Positions 7,365 through 16,129 are shown, counted from the first letter of the stretch. The stretch is 41,175 bases of DNA from Nitrospinaceae bacterium (GCA_029261535.1 JAJDBF010000023.1:1-41175), one strand, 5' to 3'. Notes: a model not told the origin generated them from the sequence alone. Made by a program: numbers and translations.

Positions 7365-8483
7365 TTACGTCGCCCGTGCGGCTAGCACTTCTATGCCCAT
7401 GAATTTGAGGGGGAGGTTGTCGCCGGGGAAATGGCTATAGGCATCGGTCTCATCATAGTATTCGTTCGCGTCAAAATGCTCGACGGTGAAATTTGCTGAG
7501 CGCACGTCTTCGATCATGTGATGGCAGAACTTGTCTTCGATGGGCACCAGTGTTTCCAGATAACCGGGCATCAGTTTCTGCCGGTACGCCGGGTCTTCGG
7601 CATCTTTCAGGATGCGATATTCGAGGTCGGTGTCGATGATGATGAGTTGTCCGCCCGGCTTCAACGCCGCGTGTGCCCAGGCAAGAAACGCGCGCCGCTG
7701 ATCGCGCTGGAGGTGATGCAAAAACTTGCTGACATGAATCCTGCCGAAGGTTTCGCGCAGGTCATCTTTCAGCGGGAAACTCCACGGCTGAATCGTCACC
7801 TGCTTACGCCCCATCAACTGGCGGAAATGATTGAGTCCTTCAATGATAAACGGCATGGTGTCGGACAGGGTCAACGGCGGATGCGATTCCGGCCAGTCGT
7901 GGATCAGGCTGAAACCGGTGAGGCCGGTGGCGACATCCAGCACCGGGCCGTCTTCCGGCATCACCCCTTGCGGTAGCGGGTCTTCCCAAGGAAAATTTTT
8001 AGTGAGCCACAGATAAAAACTGTAACTTTCAGCAAGCAGTTTCACCAGTGCCGGGTCGTTGAGCAAACCTGCATCATCGCGTATCGTATTGGCCAACGCA
8101 TAGAACACGGCTTCCATGCGCGTGTTCAAAAGAGGCGGGTCCAGCGGCAGGGGTGCCGGGTCGGCTTCGCGATTGATATGCAGGTGATCGAGGTTGAGAA
8201 ACACCATCGGCCGTTCGTGCTGAACGTACAACAGATCGGCGAGGTCGATCATGATTTCGGGATAGCAGTAGCGAAGCAATTCGTTGAACGCTTCCTGTTG
8301 AACACGGCCTTCGGGTGAATCGCGAAAACCGAGGCGACTGTTCAGCTCTTCAAAAAATCCGCGCACGCGTTCGTTGAGGTCCGGCGCGTTGGAGCGGTTC
8401 AATCCTTTAAACTCGCAACCGCGTTCGGTCAACAGGGGCAGGCGATCTGCGTCTTCAATAAAAATTCCGGTGGATGCGTTCAT
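7365..8483 (-). CDS. SAM-dependent methyltransferase
   Basis: A 372-residue protein with a class I methyltransferase domain in its second half. Motif I is VLDVATGLTGFSL, with the acidic end of strand 2 in TLSDTMPF. A post-motif is FGRIHVSKFLHHL, and LKPGGQLIIIDTDLEY is the strand 4-5 region. The first 170 residues are mostly helical with no domain I recognise. No substrate can be named. The ribosome binding site before the ATG is weak. The last seven codons (VLAARAT and stop) lie inside a dispersed intergenic repeat, so the C-terminus appears to have been remodelled by repeat insertion. Confidence 0.8.
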   Translation of the reverse strand: MNASTGIFIEDADRLPLLTERGCEFKGLNRSNAPDLNERVRGFFEELNSRLGFRDSPEGRVQQEAFNELLRYCYPEIMIDLADLLYVQHERPMVFLNLDHLHINREADPAPLPLDPPLLNTRMEAVFYALANTIRDDAGLLNDPALVKLLAESYSFYLWLTKNFPWEDPLPQGVMPEDGPVLDVATGLTGFSLIHDWPESHPPLTLSDTMPFIIEGLNHFRQLMGRKQVTIQPWSFPLKDDLRETFGRIHVSKFLHHLQRDQRRAFLAWAHAALKPGGQLIIIDTDLEYRILKDAEDPAYRQKLMPGYLETLVPIEDKFCHHMIEDVRSANFTVEHFDANEYYDETDAYSHFPGDNLPLKFMGIEVLAARAT

Positions 8484-8900
8484 AATTTCAAGTGGCGATA
8501 AAGTTTTTGCGTTTGCTAAACGGATTACACCCCCCTGCTCCTTGCGGAGGGCTAACGGACCCGCTTGCGAAGGAGCCTAACGGGTTCACTTCTATTACCT
8601 TGTCAACCTTTACAAACCACATTAAAAAATGCTTCCCGTTCGCCGACCGCAAAGTCCGTTGCCGCCCTTCGACCCAGCTCAGGATGACAACGAAAAAGCT
8701 AAAATCCAAGGCGCGATTCTTCACTTCGCTCTGCTTCGTTCAGAATGACATGCGGTGTTGTTTCTGTTAGCTGACCGCCAGGTCCAGTGGGGCTAATGGG
8801 CTGACCCTGCAAGGGTAGACAATAATTTCTGAGCGCAGGACAAAAATATTTTTGTTTTACGTTAGCCGTGCGCAAGCACCCGCCAGGGCCGTTTTTGCAA
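8484..8900. repeat. intergenic repeat mosaic
   Basis: More than 400 bases contain only repeats. There is CTCCTTGCGGAGGGCTAACGG at about 8530 (family E). CGCCGACCGCAAAGTCCG is near 8641 (family D), and CCTTCGACCCAGCTCAGGATGAC near 8668 (family C). A long family B copy, from GGCGCGATTCTTCACTTCG to CAGAATGACATGCGG, spans about 8711-8755. Another family D-like piece (CCGTGCGCAAGCACCCGC) lies near 8867-8884. No ORF has a ribosome binding site. Confidence 0.65.
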
Positions 8901-9269
8901 TCAAGGCCAGTCCCAGGCGGCGCGTCCGAGAAAATAAAACGAGATCAGCACCGTGGGCAGGACCCAGGGCACGATGGGAAAAGCCGTTCCTGCGATCATT
9001 GTGTAACTCGAAAACCCCACCCGCGCGGCAAAAACCAGTGCCAACGACATGGCCAGCTTACGGCCTTCCCGCGCAATCAAAAAGGACAGACCGCCACTAA
9101 GCACGAGAGCCACCAGACAATAGATCGCCATATCGGTGGGCTCAAGCCCCACCGGCGGTATGACGACAAAGGTGATTATCAGGTACAGAAGGTTCATCCC
9201 GGTGAACACCCACGCGGCCTGTTTGAATTTTTTCAACCTGCTAATTTTTGTTTGCTCAGGGTCGGTCAT
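8901..9269 (-). CDS. integral membrane protein, unknown function
   Basis: A 122-residue protein with a short basic N-terminus (TKISRLKKFK) followed by four hydrophobic segments, at about 17-38, 46-63, 71-85 and 92-117. I do not recognise the family. The frame is open 31 codons further upstream to 9362. I prefer 9269 because the extension would leave only 11 bases to the divergent tyrS start and is not hydrophobic or conserved-looking. The start is uncertain: GGAG lies rather far (11 bases or more) from this ATG. The stop codon region is next to a repeat mosaic. Confidence 0.6.
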   Translation of the reverse strand: MTDPEQTKISRLKKFKQAAWVFTGMNLLYLIITFVVIPPVGLEPTDMAIYCLVALVLSGGLSFLIAREGRKLAMSLALVFAARVGFSSYTMIAGTAFPIVPWVLPTVLISFYFLGRAAWDWP

Positions 9270-9373
9270 CAGCAACGGTGCTCCGAAAAATGTTCTTTTG
9301 CGTGTCGCGGATAATTGCAGTTTGTCGGGGGGTATGATAGCGTTCAATTCCTGTTCAACCAAAATAAATTCTT

Positions 9374-10585
9374 ATGCGACCAGTAAACGAACAAATTGAA
9401 ATCATCAAACGCGGCACCGTTGAGATCATCGACGAGAAGGACTTCAGCCAGCGTTTGCAGAAATCCATTGAGACGGGCAAACCCTTGCGCATCAAGGCCG
9501 GGTTTGATCCGACCGCGCCCGACCTGCACCTCGGCCACACGGTGCTACTGCACAAGATGCGGCACTTTCAGGAACTGGGGCACGAGGTGGTGTTTCTGGT
9601 CGGAGATTTTACCGGGATCATCGGCGACCCCACGGGGAAATCCGAAACCCGCAAGAGCCTCACGCCGGAGGAAGTCAGTGAAAACGCGAAGACCTACCTG
9701 AAGCAGGTGTACAAAATTCTCGACCGCGAGAAAACAACGGTGATGTTCAACAGCGAATGGATGAACAAGCTGACACCAGTTGACTTCATCAACCTCGCCG
9801 CCAAGTACACCCTTGCCCGTATGATTGAGCGCGACGATTTCCAGAAACGGCTGGCGCAGAATCTGCCGATCTCCCTGCACGAATTATTGTATCCGCTGAT
9901 TCAGGGCTACGATTCCGTCGCGATGCGGGCGGATGTTGAGCTGGGTGGAACCGATCAGAAATTCAACCTGCTGGTGGGGCGCGATTTGCAACGCGCACAC
10001 GGGCAGACTCCGCAAAATATCCTGACCATGCCATTGCTTGAGGGGACCGACGGCGTCCAGAAAATGAGCAAGAGCCTGAACAACAGCATTGGCGTGCTCG
10101 ATTCGGGTACCGAAATGTTCGGCAAAATCATGTCGATATCAGATGACCTGATGTGGCGTTACTACGAATTGCTGAGCGATATTTCGGCTGAGGAGTTGAC
10201 GAAACTCAAGGAGGAGGCAAGCTCCGGCGCACTCAATCCAAAATTGGCGAAGGTGCGTCTTGGGCGCGAGTTGGTGACGCGCTACCATTCAGAGGAAGTG
10301 GCGGACAAGGCGGTTCAGGAATTTGAAAATGTATTCAAGAAGAAAGAACTGCCGGATGAGATCCCGGAGTTTCCCGGCTGGGGAAGTGAAACGTGGCCAG
10401 TGTGGAAAGTTTTGAAGGAAGGGGGACTGTGCCCCACCACATCCGATGCGAGGCGGATGGTCCGTCAGGGCGCGGTATCCATCGACGGAGAAAAAATCGC
10501 CGATGAGAACCATCCGTTATCAGGAGACCGCGACTGCCTGATCAAAGTCGGCAAGAAGCGGTTCCTGAAAATTACGGCTGGCTGA
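9374..10585 (+). CDS. tyrS: tyrosyl-tRNA synthetase
   Basis: A 403-residue class I aminoacyl-tRNA synthetase that charges tRNA-Tyr in the cytoplasm. The HIGH-type motif is HLGH at 52-55. The tyrosine site includes [13 protein letters not shown] and the [10 protein letters not shown] helix at about 173-182. KMSKS is at 230-234. A C-terminal S4 RNA-binding domain (about 335-403) carries [19 protein letters not shown]. Length and the HLGH variant fit the TyrS type often called TyrZ. It is monocistronic, divergent from a membrane protein gene and convergent with 10591-11766. No T-box leader is visible in the 100 bases upstream. Confidence 0.97.
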   Translation: MRPVNEQIEIIKRGTVEIIDEKDFSQRLQKSIETGKPLRIKAGFDPTAPDLHLGHTVLLHKMRHFQELGHEVVFLVGDFTGIIGDPTGKSETRKSLTPEEVSENAKTYLKQVYKILDREKTTVMFNSEWMNKLTPVDFINLAAKYTLARMIERDDFQKRLAQNLPISLHELLYPLIQGYDSVAMRADVELGGTDQKFNLLVGRDLQRAHGQTPQNILTMPLLEGTDGVQKMSKSLNNSIGVLDSGTEMFGKIMSISDDLMWRYYELLSDISAEELTKLKEEASSGALNPKLAKVRLGRELVTRYHSEEVADKAVQEFENVFKKKELPDEIPEFPGWGSETWPVWKVLKEGGLCPTTSDARRMVRQGAVSIDGEKIADENHPLSGDRDCLIKVGKKRFLKITAG

Positions 10586-10590
10586 CTTGT

Positions 10591-11766
10591 TCAGCGTTTA
10601 CTGCGAATGCGGTGACCGGGCAGAATCGGCTCGGAACCATCAAGAATCATCGCGGTGGAGGACCTGCCCCCAACCTTGACCACCACCAATTCACCGATGA
10701 CGCGTTCCATGGACATACGTGGCTCCGGCTCAACGATTTTTTCGACGTGATTGACGAGACTCCGAATCACTGGTTTTTCTTCCCTGGTGGTTGCCACGAT
10801 ATCAAAACGATCTCCCGATGCAACACTATCTGTTTTGCCAAGGTCGATGTACACAATGTCGCGTTCACTGCTGATCAGATAGCCTTCGCGGTTTTCCATA
10901 ATAAAACCTGACAGGTTTTTGCGTGGACCACGATAGCCGTCAGTCAACATGACCGGAAGGTTTTTTGGATAAGGCGCAACGAAGGCACCCCGTGGAATGA
11001 GTTCGATCATTTCCATCACCTTGGCCCGCGCTTTGCCGGGTTCCACTTCCATGACTTCAAGGATACCGACCACTCGCACCATGTCGCCGCCCTTTTCTCC
11101 TCGGGCGATCATCAGTTCGTCAAACCACTCAAGTTTTTTCTTCCAGACACCCGTTTCGCCGGTACCAATCTTGAGGTCCCACATATCATTGGCTACCCCG
11201 CCTTCCCGAGTCGTCAGATACGGATGGTCGGAATGCACCGGATGCCGGACTGGCACTTCCAGATCGTAACCCTGATTAAAGTTATCATTGACGAGGTACA
11301 CCAGCAGTTTGTCGCCTGGCTTCAATCCCTTGTTGGTCCCGATATCCAGGTCAACTATTTCAAAATTGACCGCGTTGTTCCAGAAACCTTCATTACGAAT
11401 TATCGAGCCAAAAGGGGTGTGTTCATCGATCAGATAGCCGGAACGAACGTACTCGCCCAAGGTAATGAGAGGAAGATTTTCGTTGAAGAAATCGGCTGAA
11501 AGACCCGTAGCGATGACAGGTTTTGCGATCACTTCAGGGCCGGGAAGACGAGCCGCTACTTGCATCGGCCGATCGACATCACTCGAAGACCCCGCCTGGG
11601 TGGTTTGCTTCAAGTCACCACGGTAAAGGGGCAACATGTCTGAGCCGGTGGTCAGTTCCGCCAGAACCTCGGGTTCAGCAAGGGCATGCCCTGCCGCCAC
11701 AAAAACCGACAATCCAATTATAATCAAATAGTTGAAGACCAAACACTTTCGCGTTTTGTGCCGCAT
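10591..11766 (-). CDS. secreted protein with FlgT C-terminal-like repeats
   Basis: A 391-residue protein with a clear signal peptide (basic RHKTRK, hydrophobic CLVFNYLIIIGLSVFVAAG, cleavage near ALA-EPE). Two segments share a pattern seen in FlgT_C-type domains: VDLDIGTNKGLKPGDKLLVYLV near 147-168, and VYIDLGKTDSVASGDRFDIVA near 310-330 followed by IGELVVVKVGGRSSTAMI. Such domains occur in periplasmic or outer-membrane-associated proteins. A flagellar link is only an inference. I start it at 11766, where CAGGAGA lies eight bases before the ATG and the signal peptide begins; a 59-codon upstream extension is not signal-like. It converges on tyrS with five bases between. Confidence 0.75.
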   Translation of the reverse strand: MRHKTRKCLVFNYLIIIGLSVFVAAGHALAEPEVLAELTTGSDMLPLYRGDLKQTTQAGSSSDVDRPMQVAARLPGPEVIAKPVIATGLSADFFNENLPLITLGEYVRSGYLIDEHTPFGSIIRNEGFWNNAVNFEIVDLDIGTNKGLKPGDKLLVYLVNDNFNQGYDLEVPVRHPVHSDHPYLTTREGGVANDMWDLKIGTGETGVWKKKLEWFDELMIARGEKGGDMVRVVGILEVMEVEPGKARAKVMEMIELIPRGAFVAPYPKNLPVMLTDGYRGPRKNLSGFIMENREGYLISSERDIVYIDLGKTDSVASGDRFDIVATTREEKPVIRSLVNHVEKIVEPEPRMSMERVIGELVVVKVGGRSSTAMILDGSEPILPGHRIRSKR

Positions 11767-12008
11767 GGTCGCTTTCTCCTGCAGATTAAAAGGTCTGCCT
11801 CTGGGGCAGAATTTAACCAAATTTACATTATTTTTGGGTAAATTAGATGTTACCAGATATTTTCTATTTGTAAACCTGAAAAAGTGCCTCAAGTCAAAAT
11901 AATTCAGAGAGATATCAGGGGGATGGTGAAAATTTCCGCTCAATGGGCTTTTGCTCCCTCCCTTTTGCCTCCTCCAGAGGTAACCTGCTTAAAATACAGG
12001 TTTCTTGC

Positions 12009-12037
12009 TTGACAGGTGGCAGGCGCAATGAAATAAT
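12009..12037 (+). promoter_or_regulatory. sigma70 promoter of rpmH-rnpA-yidD-yidC
   Basis: TTGACA at 12009-12014 is separated by 17 bases from AATAAT at 12032-12037 (11 of 12 consensus bases). Transcription would start near 12044, about 90 bases before rpmH, in line with strong expression of ribosomal protein L34. Confidence 0.8.
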
Positions 12038-12134
12038 TCCCTCTTCAAACTTCAACGTGGTTCGCGCCGGGCGAGAATGATTTTTCCTTTTACCCGGAAA
12101 CAGAGCAAACCCACCTTACCGAATACCAAACGAC

Positions 12135-12269
12135 ATGAAACGAACTTTTCAACCGAACAACCTGAAACGTAAACGCACGCACGGGTTTCGTGCCCGCATG
12201 GCCACGGCCGCCGGTCGCCGGGTGCTCTCCAACCGCAGACGCAAGGGACGCAAAAGCCTCACGGTTTGA
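12135..12269 (+). CDS. rpmH: 50S ribosomal protein L34
   Basis: A 44-residue, extremely basic protein of the standard L34 length, beginning [20 protein letters not shown] and ending [10 protein letters not shown]. It binds 23S rRNA in the large subunit. It is the first gene of the conserved rpmH-rnpA-yidD-yidC block. The dnaA gene that often precedes it is absent: upstream lies the unrelated secreted-protein gene on the other strand. Confidence 0.97.
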   Translation: MKRTFQPNNLKRKRTHGFRARMATAAGRRVLSNRRRKGRKSLTV

Positions 12270-12271
12270 CC

Positions 12272-12613
12272 ATGGGGGAGCAAACCTTTCCCAAGAACGA
12301 ACGGCTTCTGTCCCGTCCCCAGTTCAAGCGGGTGATGGACCTTGGACGCAAACAGCGCGTCGACAAACTGTGCCTCCTGTTTTTTCTTCCGAATAATATG
12401 GACCGTAAACGGCTGGGCATCATCGCCTCCAAAAAGGTAGGCAATGCTGTGGAACGCAACCGGGCCAAGAGGAAAATCCGGGAAGTGTTCCGACGTAACA
12501 AGGATCGGTTTGTGACCGGTGTGGATGTTGTGGTGGTCTCTGGCAAACCGATGGTAAACACACGGTTCGGAGACATCGAACGTACGATCCTGTCCCAATT
12601 GCCACGACCTTAG
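12272..12613 (+). CDS. rnpA: ribonuclease P protein component
   Basis: A 113-residue protein subunit of RNase P, which helps the RNA subunit cleave 5' leaders from pre-tRNA. The signature RNRAKRKIRE (the RNR motif), LGIIASKKVGNAVERNR and the N-terminal RLLSRPQFKRVM are all present. The start is taken as the ATG two bases after the rpmH stop. A TTG two codons earlier overlaps that stop and is an alternative. No strong ribosome binding site is seen, so translation is probably coupled to rpmH. Confidence 0.95.
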   Translation: MGEQTFPKNERLLSRPQFKRVMDLGRKQRVDKLCLLFFLPNNMDRKRLGIIASKKVGNAVERNRAKRKIREVFRRNKDRFVTGVDVVVVSGKPMVNTRFGDIERTILSQLPRP

Positions 12614-12651
12614 GAACCGAGCCTGAAATTGCAGACAACCAAAATTACCTC

Positions 12652-12864
12652 ATGCTAAATTCCATCCTGAAAAGCGCAGTTCGTGGATACCGTTTTTTCA
12701 TCTCCCCACTGACGACCCCGTCCTGCCGATTCACCCCGACCTGTTCGCAGTTCGCCCTGGAGGCGTTGGACCGGTTACCGTTCTGGCGTGCGATCCCGCT
12801 GATCTTCCTCCGTATTTCTAAATGCCACCCCTTCCACAAGGGGGGGTACGATCCTGTGAACTGA
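12652..12864 (+). CDS. yidD: membrane protein insertion efficiency factor YidD
   Basis: A 70-residue YidD protein. Family hallmarks are GYRFFISPLTTPSCRFTPTCSQFALEAL and a C-terminal CHPFHKGGYDPV, with three conserved cysteines (C25, C31, C58). It assists YidC-dependent insertion at the inner membrane face. The gene lies between rnpA and yidC as usual, 38 bases after rnpA and 16 bases before yidC. Confidence 0.95.
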   Translation: MLNSILKSAVRGYRFFISPLTTPSCRFTPTCSQFALEALDRLPFWRAIPLIFLRISKCHPFHKGGYDPVN

Positions 12865-12880
12865 CGAGGGAGATACCTGC

Positions 12881-14662
12881 TTGGAAAACCGAATGCTCAT
12901 TGCCTGTGTCCTGTCGCTCGGGGTTTTTGTACTCTGGGGATGGCTGATGTCTGTCATCCAACCGCGACCTCAAGCACTGGATTCTGACCCGACCGCACTT
13001 GAACAAACGGCGGAAGCCCCTGCGGACTCGCAGAAAAAATCAGCACCCTCAGAAGATCTGGCGATGCCGGTTCCCTCAAAAATTGTTGAAGAGCCAACGC
13101 TGGAGTCGTTGATTCCCTCCACAGACAATAGCGCACCAAATAAGATCGAAAGTGAAACTGGCGGGGCATTGACCAGCGAAGAAGAAATCGGTACTGAATT
13201 TGGAGGAGAAGAGCCGGTCTCGGCACCCCCCACAGCGGTCGCATCTTCAATTCCGGAGCGCACCGTCGAAGTGGTCAGCGGTGACCTCACCTTCATCCTG
13301 TCCAACCGGGGCGGCGTGATCCGGTCCGTTGGCAGTCGCCACATGAAAAGTCTAAAGGGCGAAGACGCAGAACTGGTGCCGCACGAAGAGGGCGAGATTT
13401 ATCCGATGACTCTTTTGACTGATCACGCCGGCATGAACAAGGCATTGGCGCAATCGATCTACCAGACCGACTCGCCAGCAAACCAGGTGGTCCACGAAGG
13501 CAACACAAAAGTCATTGTGAGTTTTCATCTGAAACATGCCACCGGACTCACGGTTGACCGCACCTACACCTTTGAACACGACAATCCGGTTTTCAAAATC
13601 GAAAATAAAATTGATGGCAGAATGTTTGCCGCAGAAAACCTGCAATACCGTCTGCTGTGGGGACCAGGCCTCGGCGGTGCCAAGGAATCGCAGGCGGACT
13701 ACATCATTTTTTCCGGGCCAACCACGTTCGTCAACAATGAACGGGTCGAGACCTATCCCGCAGAAATGACGGACGAACGGGTGGTGCTATCCGGTGATCT
13801 CAAATGGACGGCCTTTCAGAATAAATATTTCGCCGCCGCCCTGATACCGGTCGATGGCATCAAGTCCGCTGTGATTGAAAAACTCGACGAGGACGAAATT
13901 TACGTTGGACTGCAAATGGACTCGGTGCAATCCAGCGCATCGGGTATCGCCAGGGTGTACGTCGGCACCAAGGAACTGCAAGTGCTGGAAGACTCCGGCG
14001 ACAAACTGGTACGGCTGATCGACTACGGCTGGTTCGGCAATAAATTTGCCTTCCTGGTAAAACCCATCCTGAAGGCCCTCAACTTTTTCTACGGACTCAC
14101 AGGCAATTACGGCTGGTCGATCATCTTCCTGACCTGCGTCATCAAAATTATATTTTTCCCGCTGACACACAAGAGTTTCAAGTCAATGAAGGGCATGCAG
14201 AAGGTACAGCCCTATGTCAAAATCATTCAGGAGCGACACAAAGGCGGCGACCGGCAGAAGATGACGGAAGAGATGATGGACCTCTACCGCAAACACAACG
14301 TCAGCCCAATGGGTGGTTGTCTGCCAATGCTGTTACAAATACCGGTGTTCATCGCGCTGTATCATGCGCTGTTCTTTTCCATCGAGTTGCGCGGCGCACC
14401 CTTCATGCTGTGGATCACCGACCTGTCGGAAAAAGATCCGTACTTCGTCACCCCCGTGATCATGGGCGCGACCATGATCCTGCAACAAAAGATGACACCG
14501 ACCGCGATGGACCCGATGCAGGCCAAGATCATGATGATGATGCCGATCGTGTTCACCTTCCTGTTCATTACCTTCCCCGCAGGGCTTGTCATCTACTGGA
14601 CCATCAACAACATCCTCACCATCACCCAGCAATACTACATCTACAAAATCGCCAAAGATTAA
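12881..14662 (+). CDS. yidC: membrane protein insertase YidC
   Basis: A 593-residue Oxa1/YidC insertase that inserts inner-membrane proteins alone or with Sec. An N-terminal membrane anchor (about 4-22) is followed by a low-complexity Glu/Pro/Ser linker (30-120). A periplasmic domain then extends to about 370. The conserved C-terminal insertase core (about 390-590) carries GWSIIFLTCVIKIIFFPLTH, the cytoplasmic helical hairpin with MGGCLPMLLQIPVFIALY, and the last membrane segments ending INNILTITQQYYIY. The start is a TTG at 12881 (ENRMLIA), chosen because GAGGGAGA precedes it at good spacing and YidC proteins usually begin MENR or MEKR. The common next genes (jag, mnmE) are absent: a repeat mosaic follows. 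Confidence 0.96.
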   Translation: MENRMLIACVLSLGVFVLWGWLMSVIQPRPQALDSDPTALEQTAEAPADSQKKSAPSEDLAMPVPSKIVEEPTLESLIPSTDNSAPNKIESETGGALTSEEEIGTEFGGEEPVSAPPTAVASSIPERTVEVVSGDLTFILSNRGGVIRSVGSRHMKSLKGEDAELVPHEEGEIYPMTLLTDHAGMNKALAQSIYQTDSPANQVVHEGNTKVIVSFHLKHATGLTVDRTYTFEHDNPVFKIENKIDGRMFAAENLQYRLLWGPGLGGAKESQADYIIFSGPTTFVNNERVETYPAEMTDERVVLSGDLKWTAFQNKYFAAALIPVDGIKSAVIEKLDEDEIYVGLQMDSVQSSASGIARVYVGTKELQVLEDSGDKLVRLIDYGWFGNKFAFLVKPILKALNFFYGLTGNYGWSIIFLTCVIKIIFFPLTHKSFKSMKGMQKVQPYVKIIQERHKGGDRQKMTEEMMDLYRKHNVSPMGGCLPMLLQIPVFIALYHALFFSIELRGAPFMLWITDLSEKDPYFVTPVIMGATMILQQKMTPTAMDPMQAKIMMMMPIVFTFLFITFPAGLVIYWTINNILTITQQYYIYKIAKD

Positions 14663-14689
14663 TTACGGCGAAACAAAAAAATCCTCGTT

Positions 14690-14960
14690 CTATCTTATTG
14701 AGATACCCGAACGGCAACGAACATTACAAATAACAAGCAACCTATAGATTGCCATTTTGAGCGTCAGCGAAGAACCTAGCCTTGGACTTTGAATACGGTT
14801 GTTAAAAACTTCGAGGCGAGATTCTTCACTCCGCTTCACTTCGCTCAGAATGACATGCGGTGGTTATTCTTTTTCGTCTCGCCGTCTGCCGACCGCAAAA
14901 TCAGATGGTTCTCACCATTGCTTTTTGTAAAACCTCCCCGCTTCTCTTATCCCATTGAAA
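14690..14960. repeat. intergenic repeats after yidC
   Basis: Family B repeats occur twice: an opposite-orientation piece near 14755-14785 (TTTTGAGCGTCAGCGAAGAAC), and a long copy near 14815-14862 (GGCGAGATTCTTCAC ... CAGAATGACATGCGG). A family D piece (CCGTCTGCCGACCGCAAAATC) follows near 14881. No clear yidC terminator and no gene are visible. Confidence 0.6.
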
Positions 14961-15000
14961 AAAGACGCTTTAATCAAGCATCCCATGTTCACGCACCCCA

Positions 15001-15018
15001 AATGAACAAATGTTCATT
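15001..15018. promoter_or_regulatory. candidate operator of the first toxin-antitoxin pair
   Basis: A perfect inverted repeat, AATGAAC-AAAT-GTTCATT, lies just upstream of a -35-like TTTACA (15020-15025). Autoregulation by a ribbon-helix-helix antitoxin binding such a palindrome is the norm for these loci. The link here is inference from position. Confidence 0.5.
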
Positions 15019-15019
15019 A

Positions 15020-15048
15020 TTTACAAACACACATTGATCTACCATACT
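15020..15048 (+). promoter_or_regulatory. putative sigma70 promoter of the first toxin-antitoxin pair
   Basis: TTTACA at 15020-15025 and CATACT at 15043-15048 with a 17-base spacer. The antitoxin start codon is 36 bases downstream of the -10 element. The palindrome at 15001-15018 abuts the -35. Confidence 0.5.
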
Positions 15049-15084
15049 GATATTGAAAAAAAACAAGATACAGGAGCAAAAGCA

Positions 15085-15360
15085 ATGCGCCGTTTATCGA
15101 TAGAGGTCACTCCCGAGCAACATCAACGGCTAAAAGCCGTCGCCGCGCTGGCGGGCAAGTCCATTAAAGATTACGTGCTGGAACGTGCCTTGCCACCGCT
15201 TCCCGATATAGATTCCATGTCTGAGGAAGAAGCCGTCAACAAGCTGGAAAGTTTCCTGAAACCACGTATTGAGTCCGCCATGGAGGGCGCAAAGAAAGGC
15301 GAATTTTCTTCCCGATCGGTCGAGCAGATTTTTGAGGATGTCCGGCAGGAACAAAAATAA
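15085..15360 (+). CDS. type II antitoxin, ribbon-helix-helix family
   Basis: A 91-residue protein. The N-terminus RRLSIEVTPEQHQRLKAVAALAGKS followed by IKDYVLERAL fits a CopG/DUF1778-like ribbon-helix-helix DNA-binding domain (residues 2-40). The C-terminal half is acidic and helical (EEEAVNKLESFL, SVEQIFEDVRQEQK), as expected for a toxin-wrapping tail. The start at 15085 is supported by CAGGAG eight bases upstream. The stop codon overlaps the toxin start (TAATG), so the pair is translationally coupled. Its expected role is to neutralise the 15360-15668 toxin and repress the operon. Confidence 0.82.
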   Translation: MRRLSIEVTPEQHQRLKAVAALAGKSIKDYVLERALPPLPDIDSMSEEEAVNKLESFLKPRIESAMEGAKKGEFSSRSVEQIFEDVRQEQK

Positions 15361-15668
15361 TGCGGCCCTATGAATTAACCAGGGACGCGGAAGCGGATCT
15401 GGAAGGCATCGCCCGTTACACCATTGAAGAATGGGGTGAGGCTCAAGCCGAAAGTTACCTGGGAAAAATCAGTCGGTGCTTCAAAAACATCGCAACCCAT
15501 AAAACCGTCTCGCGAACCTTTTCGGAACGTTTCCCGTCTGCCCGTGTGGTCCGCTGTGAGCATCATTATATTCTCTATTTAGCTCCGGAAGGCAAGAAGC
15601 CGATCATCTTCGCAGTTCTCCACGAACGGATGGATATGCTGACCCGCCTCAAAAACAGATTGGGCTGA
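15360..15668 (+). CDS. type II toxin, ParE/RelE superfamily
   Basis: A 102-residue toxin. ParE-type features are YELTRDAEADLEGIARYTIEEWGEAQAESYL at the N-terminus and the later segments VVRCEHHYILYLAP and IIFAVLHERMDM. It lacks obvious RelE catalytic residues. ParE proteins act on DNA gyrase and RelE proteins cut ribosome-bound mRNA; the N-terminal TIEEWGEAQAESY pattern favours ParE. It starts at the ATG overlapping the antitoxin stop. Confidence 0.82.
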   Translation: MRPYELTRDAEADLEGIARYTIEEWGEAQAESYLGKISRCFKNIATHKTVSRTFSERFPSARVVRCEHHYILYLAPEGKKPIIFAVLHERMDMLTRLKNRLG

Positions 15669-16129
15669 CTCCTCACCAGTCCTCCGTGGACGGCAAATAT
15701 TCAAGAACGCGACTGGCGGTTCTTGAGTGTCATGCTGAGTGCAACGAAGCATCTCGCCCTGGACTTTTTTGGGTTTAATTTTAAACCTTCGAGGCTAGAT
15801 TCTTCTTCGCCTGGAGGCTCATCAGAATGACAGGCGATGGTTTCGATTTTTTTTCTTGCCGCTCCGGCGAGGACCACCTCGCGGTGGGGTCAGACAGGTG
15901 TGACCTTTTTCGGTCACTCCAATATTTTAAATCCCCCTGCTACGCGTCCCCCTTTAAAAGTGGGAATTTATATAATCCCAAAATCAGAAGCCAAGGCTAG
16001 ATTCTTCTCTAACGCTCAGAATGACAGGCAATGTTTTTTTGCTAGCCCCACCATTTTCAAGAACGCTACTCGCGTTATTGAACGTTCGCCGTCTACCGAC
16101 CGCAAGGTCCGTTCGCCGTCCGCGCAGGA
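15669..16129. repeat. large intergenic repeat mosaic
   Basis: About 460 bases of repeats. Family A hairpins lie at 15700-15727 (TTCAAGAAC with GTTCTTGAG) and 16056-16082 (TTCAAGAACG with CGTTATTGAA). Family B copies lie near 15731-15764, 15788-15832 and 15993-16026. A CCCCCT...TCCCCCTTTAAAAGTGGG unit (family F) lies near 15930-15965. Family D (GACCGCAAGGTCCGTTCGCC) lies near 16098-16117, abutting the stop codon of the SIR2-like/TPR gene. A 175-codon frame across this region is an artefact of the repeats. Confidence 0.7.

Noticed and set aside
9374..9400. T-box riboswitch before tyrS
   Set aside because: The upstream gap is only about 100 bases, without a terminator hairpin or the conserved T-box sequence.
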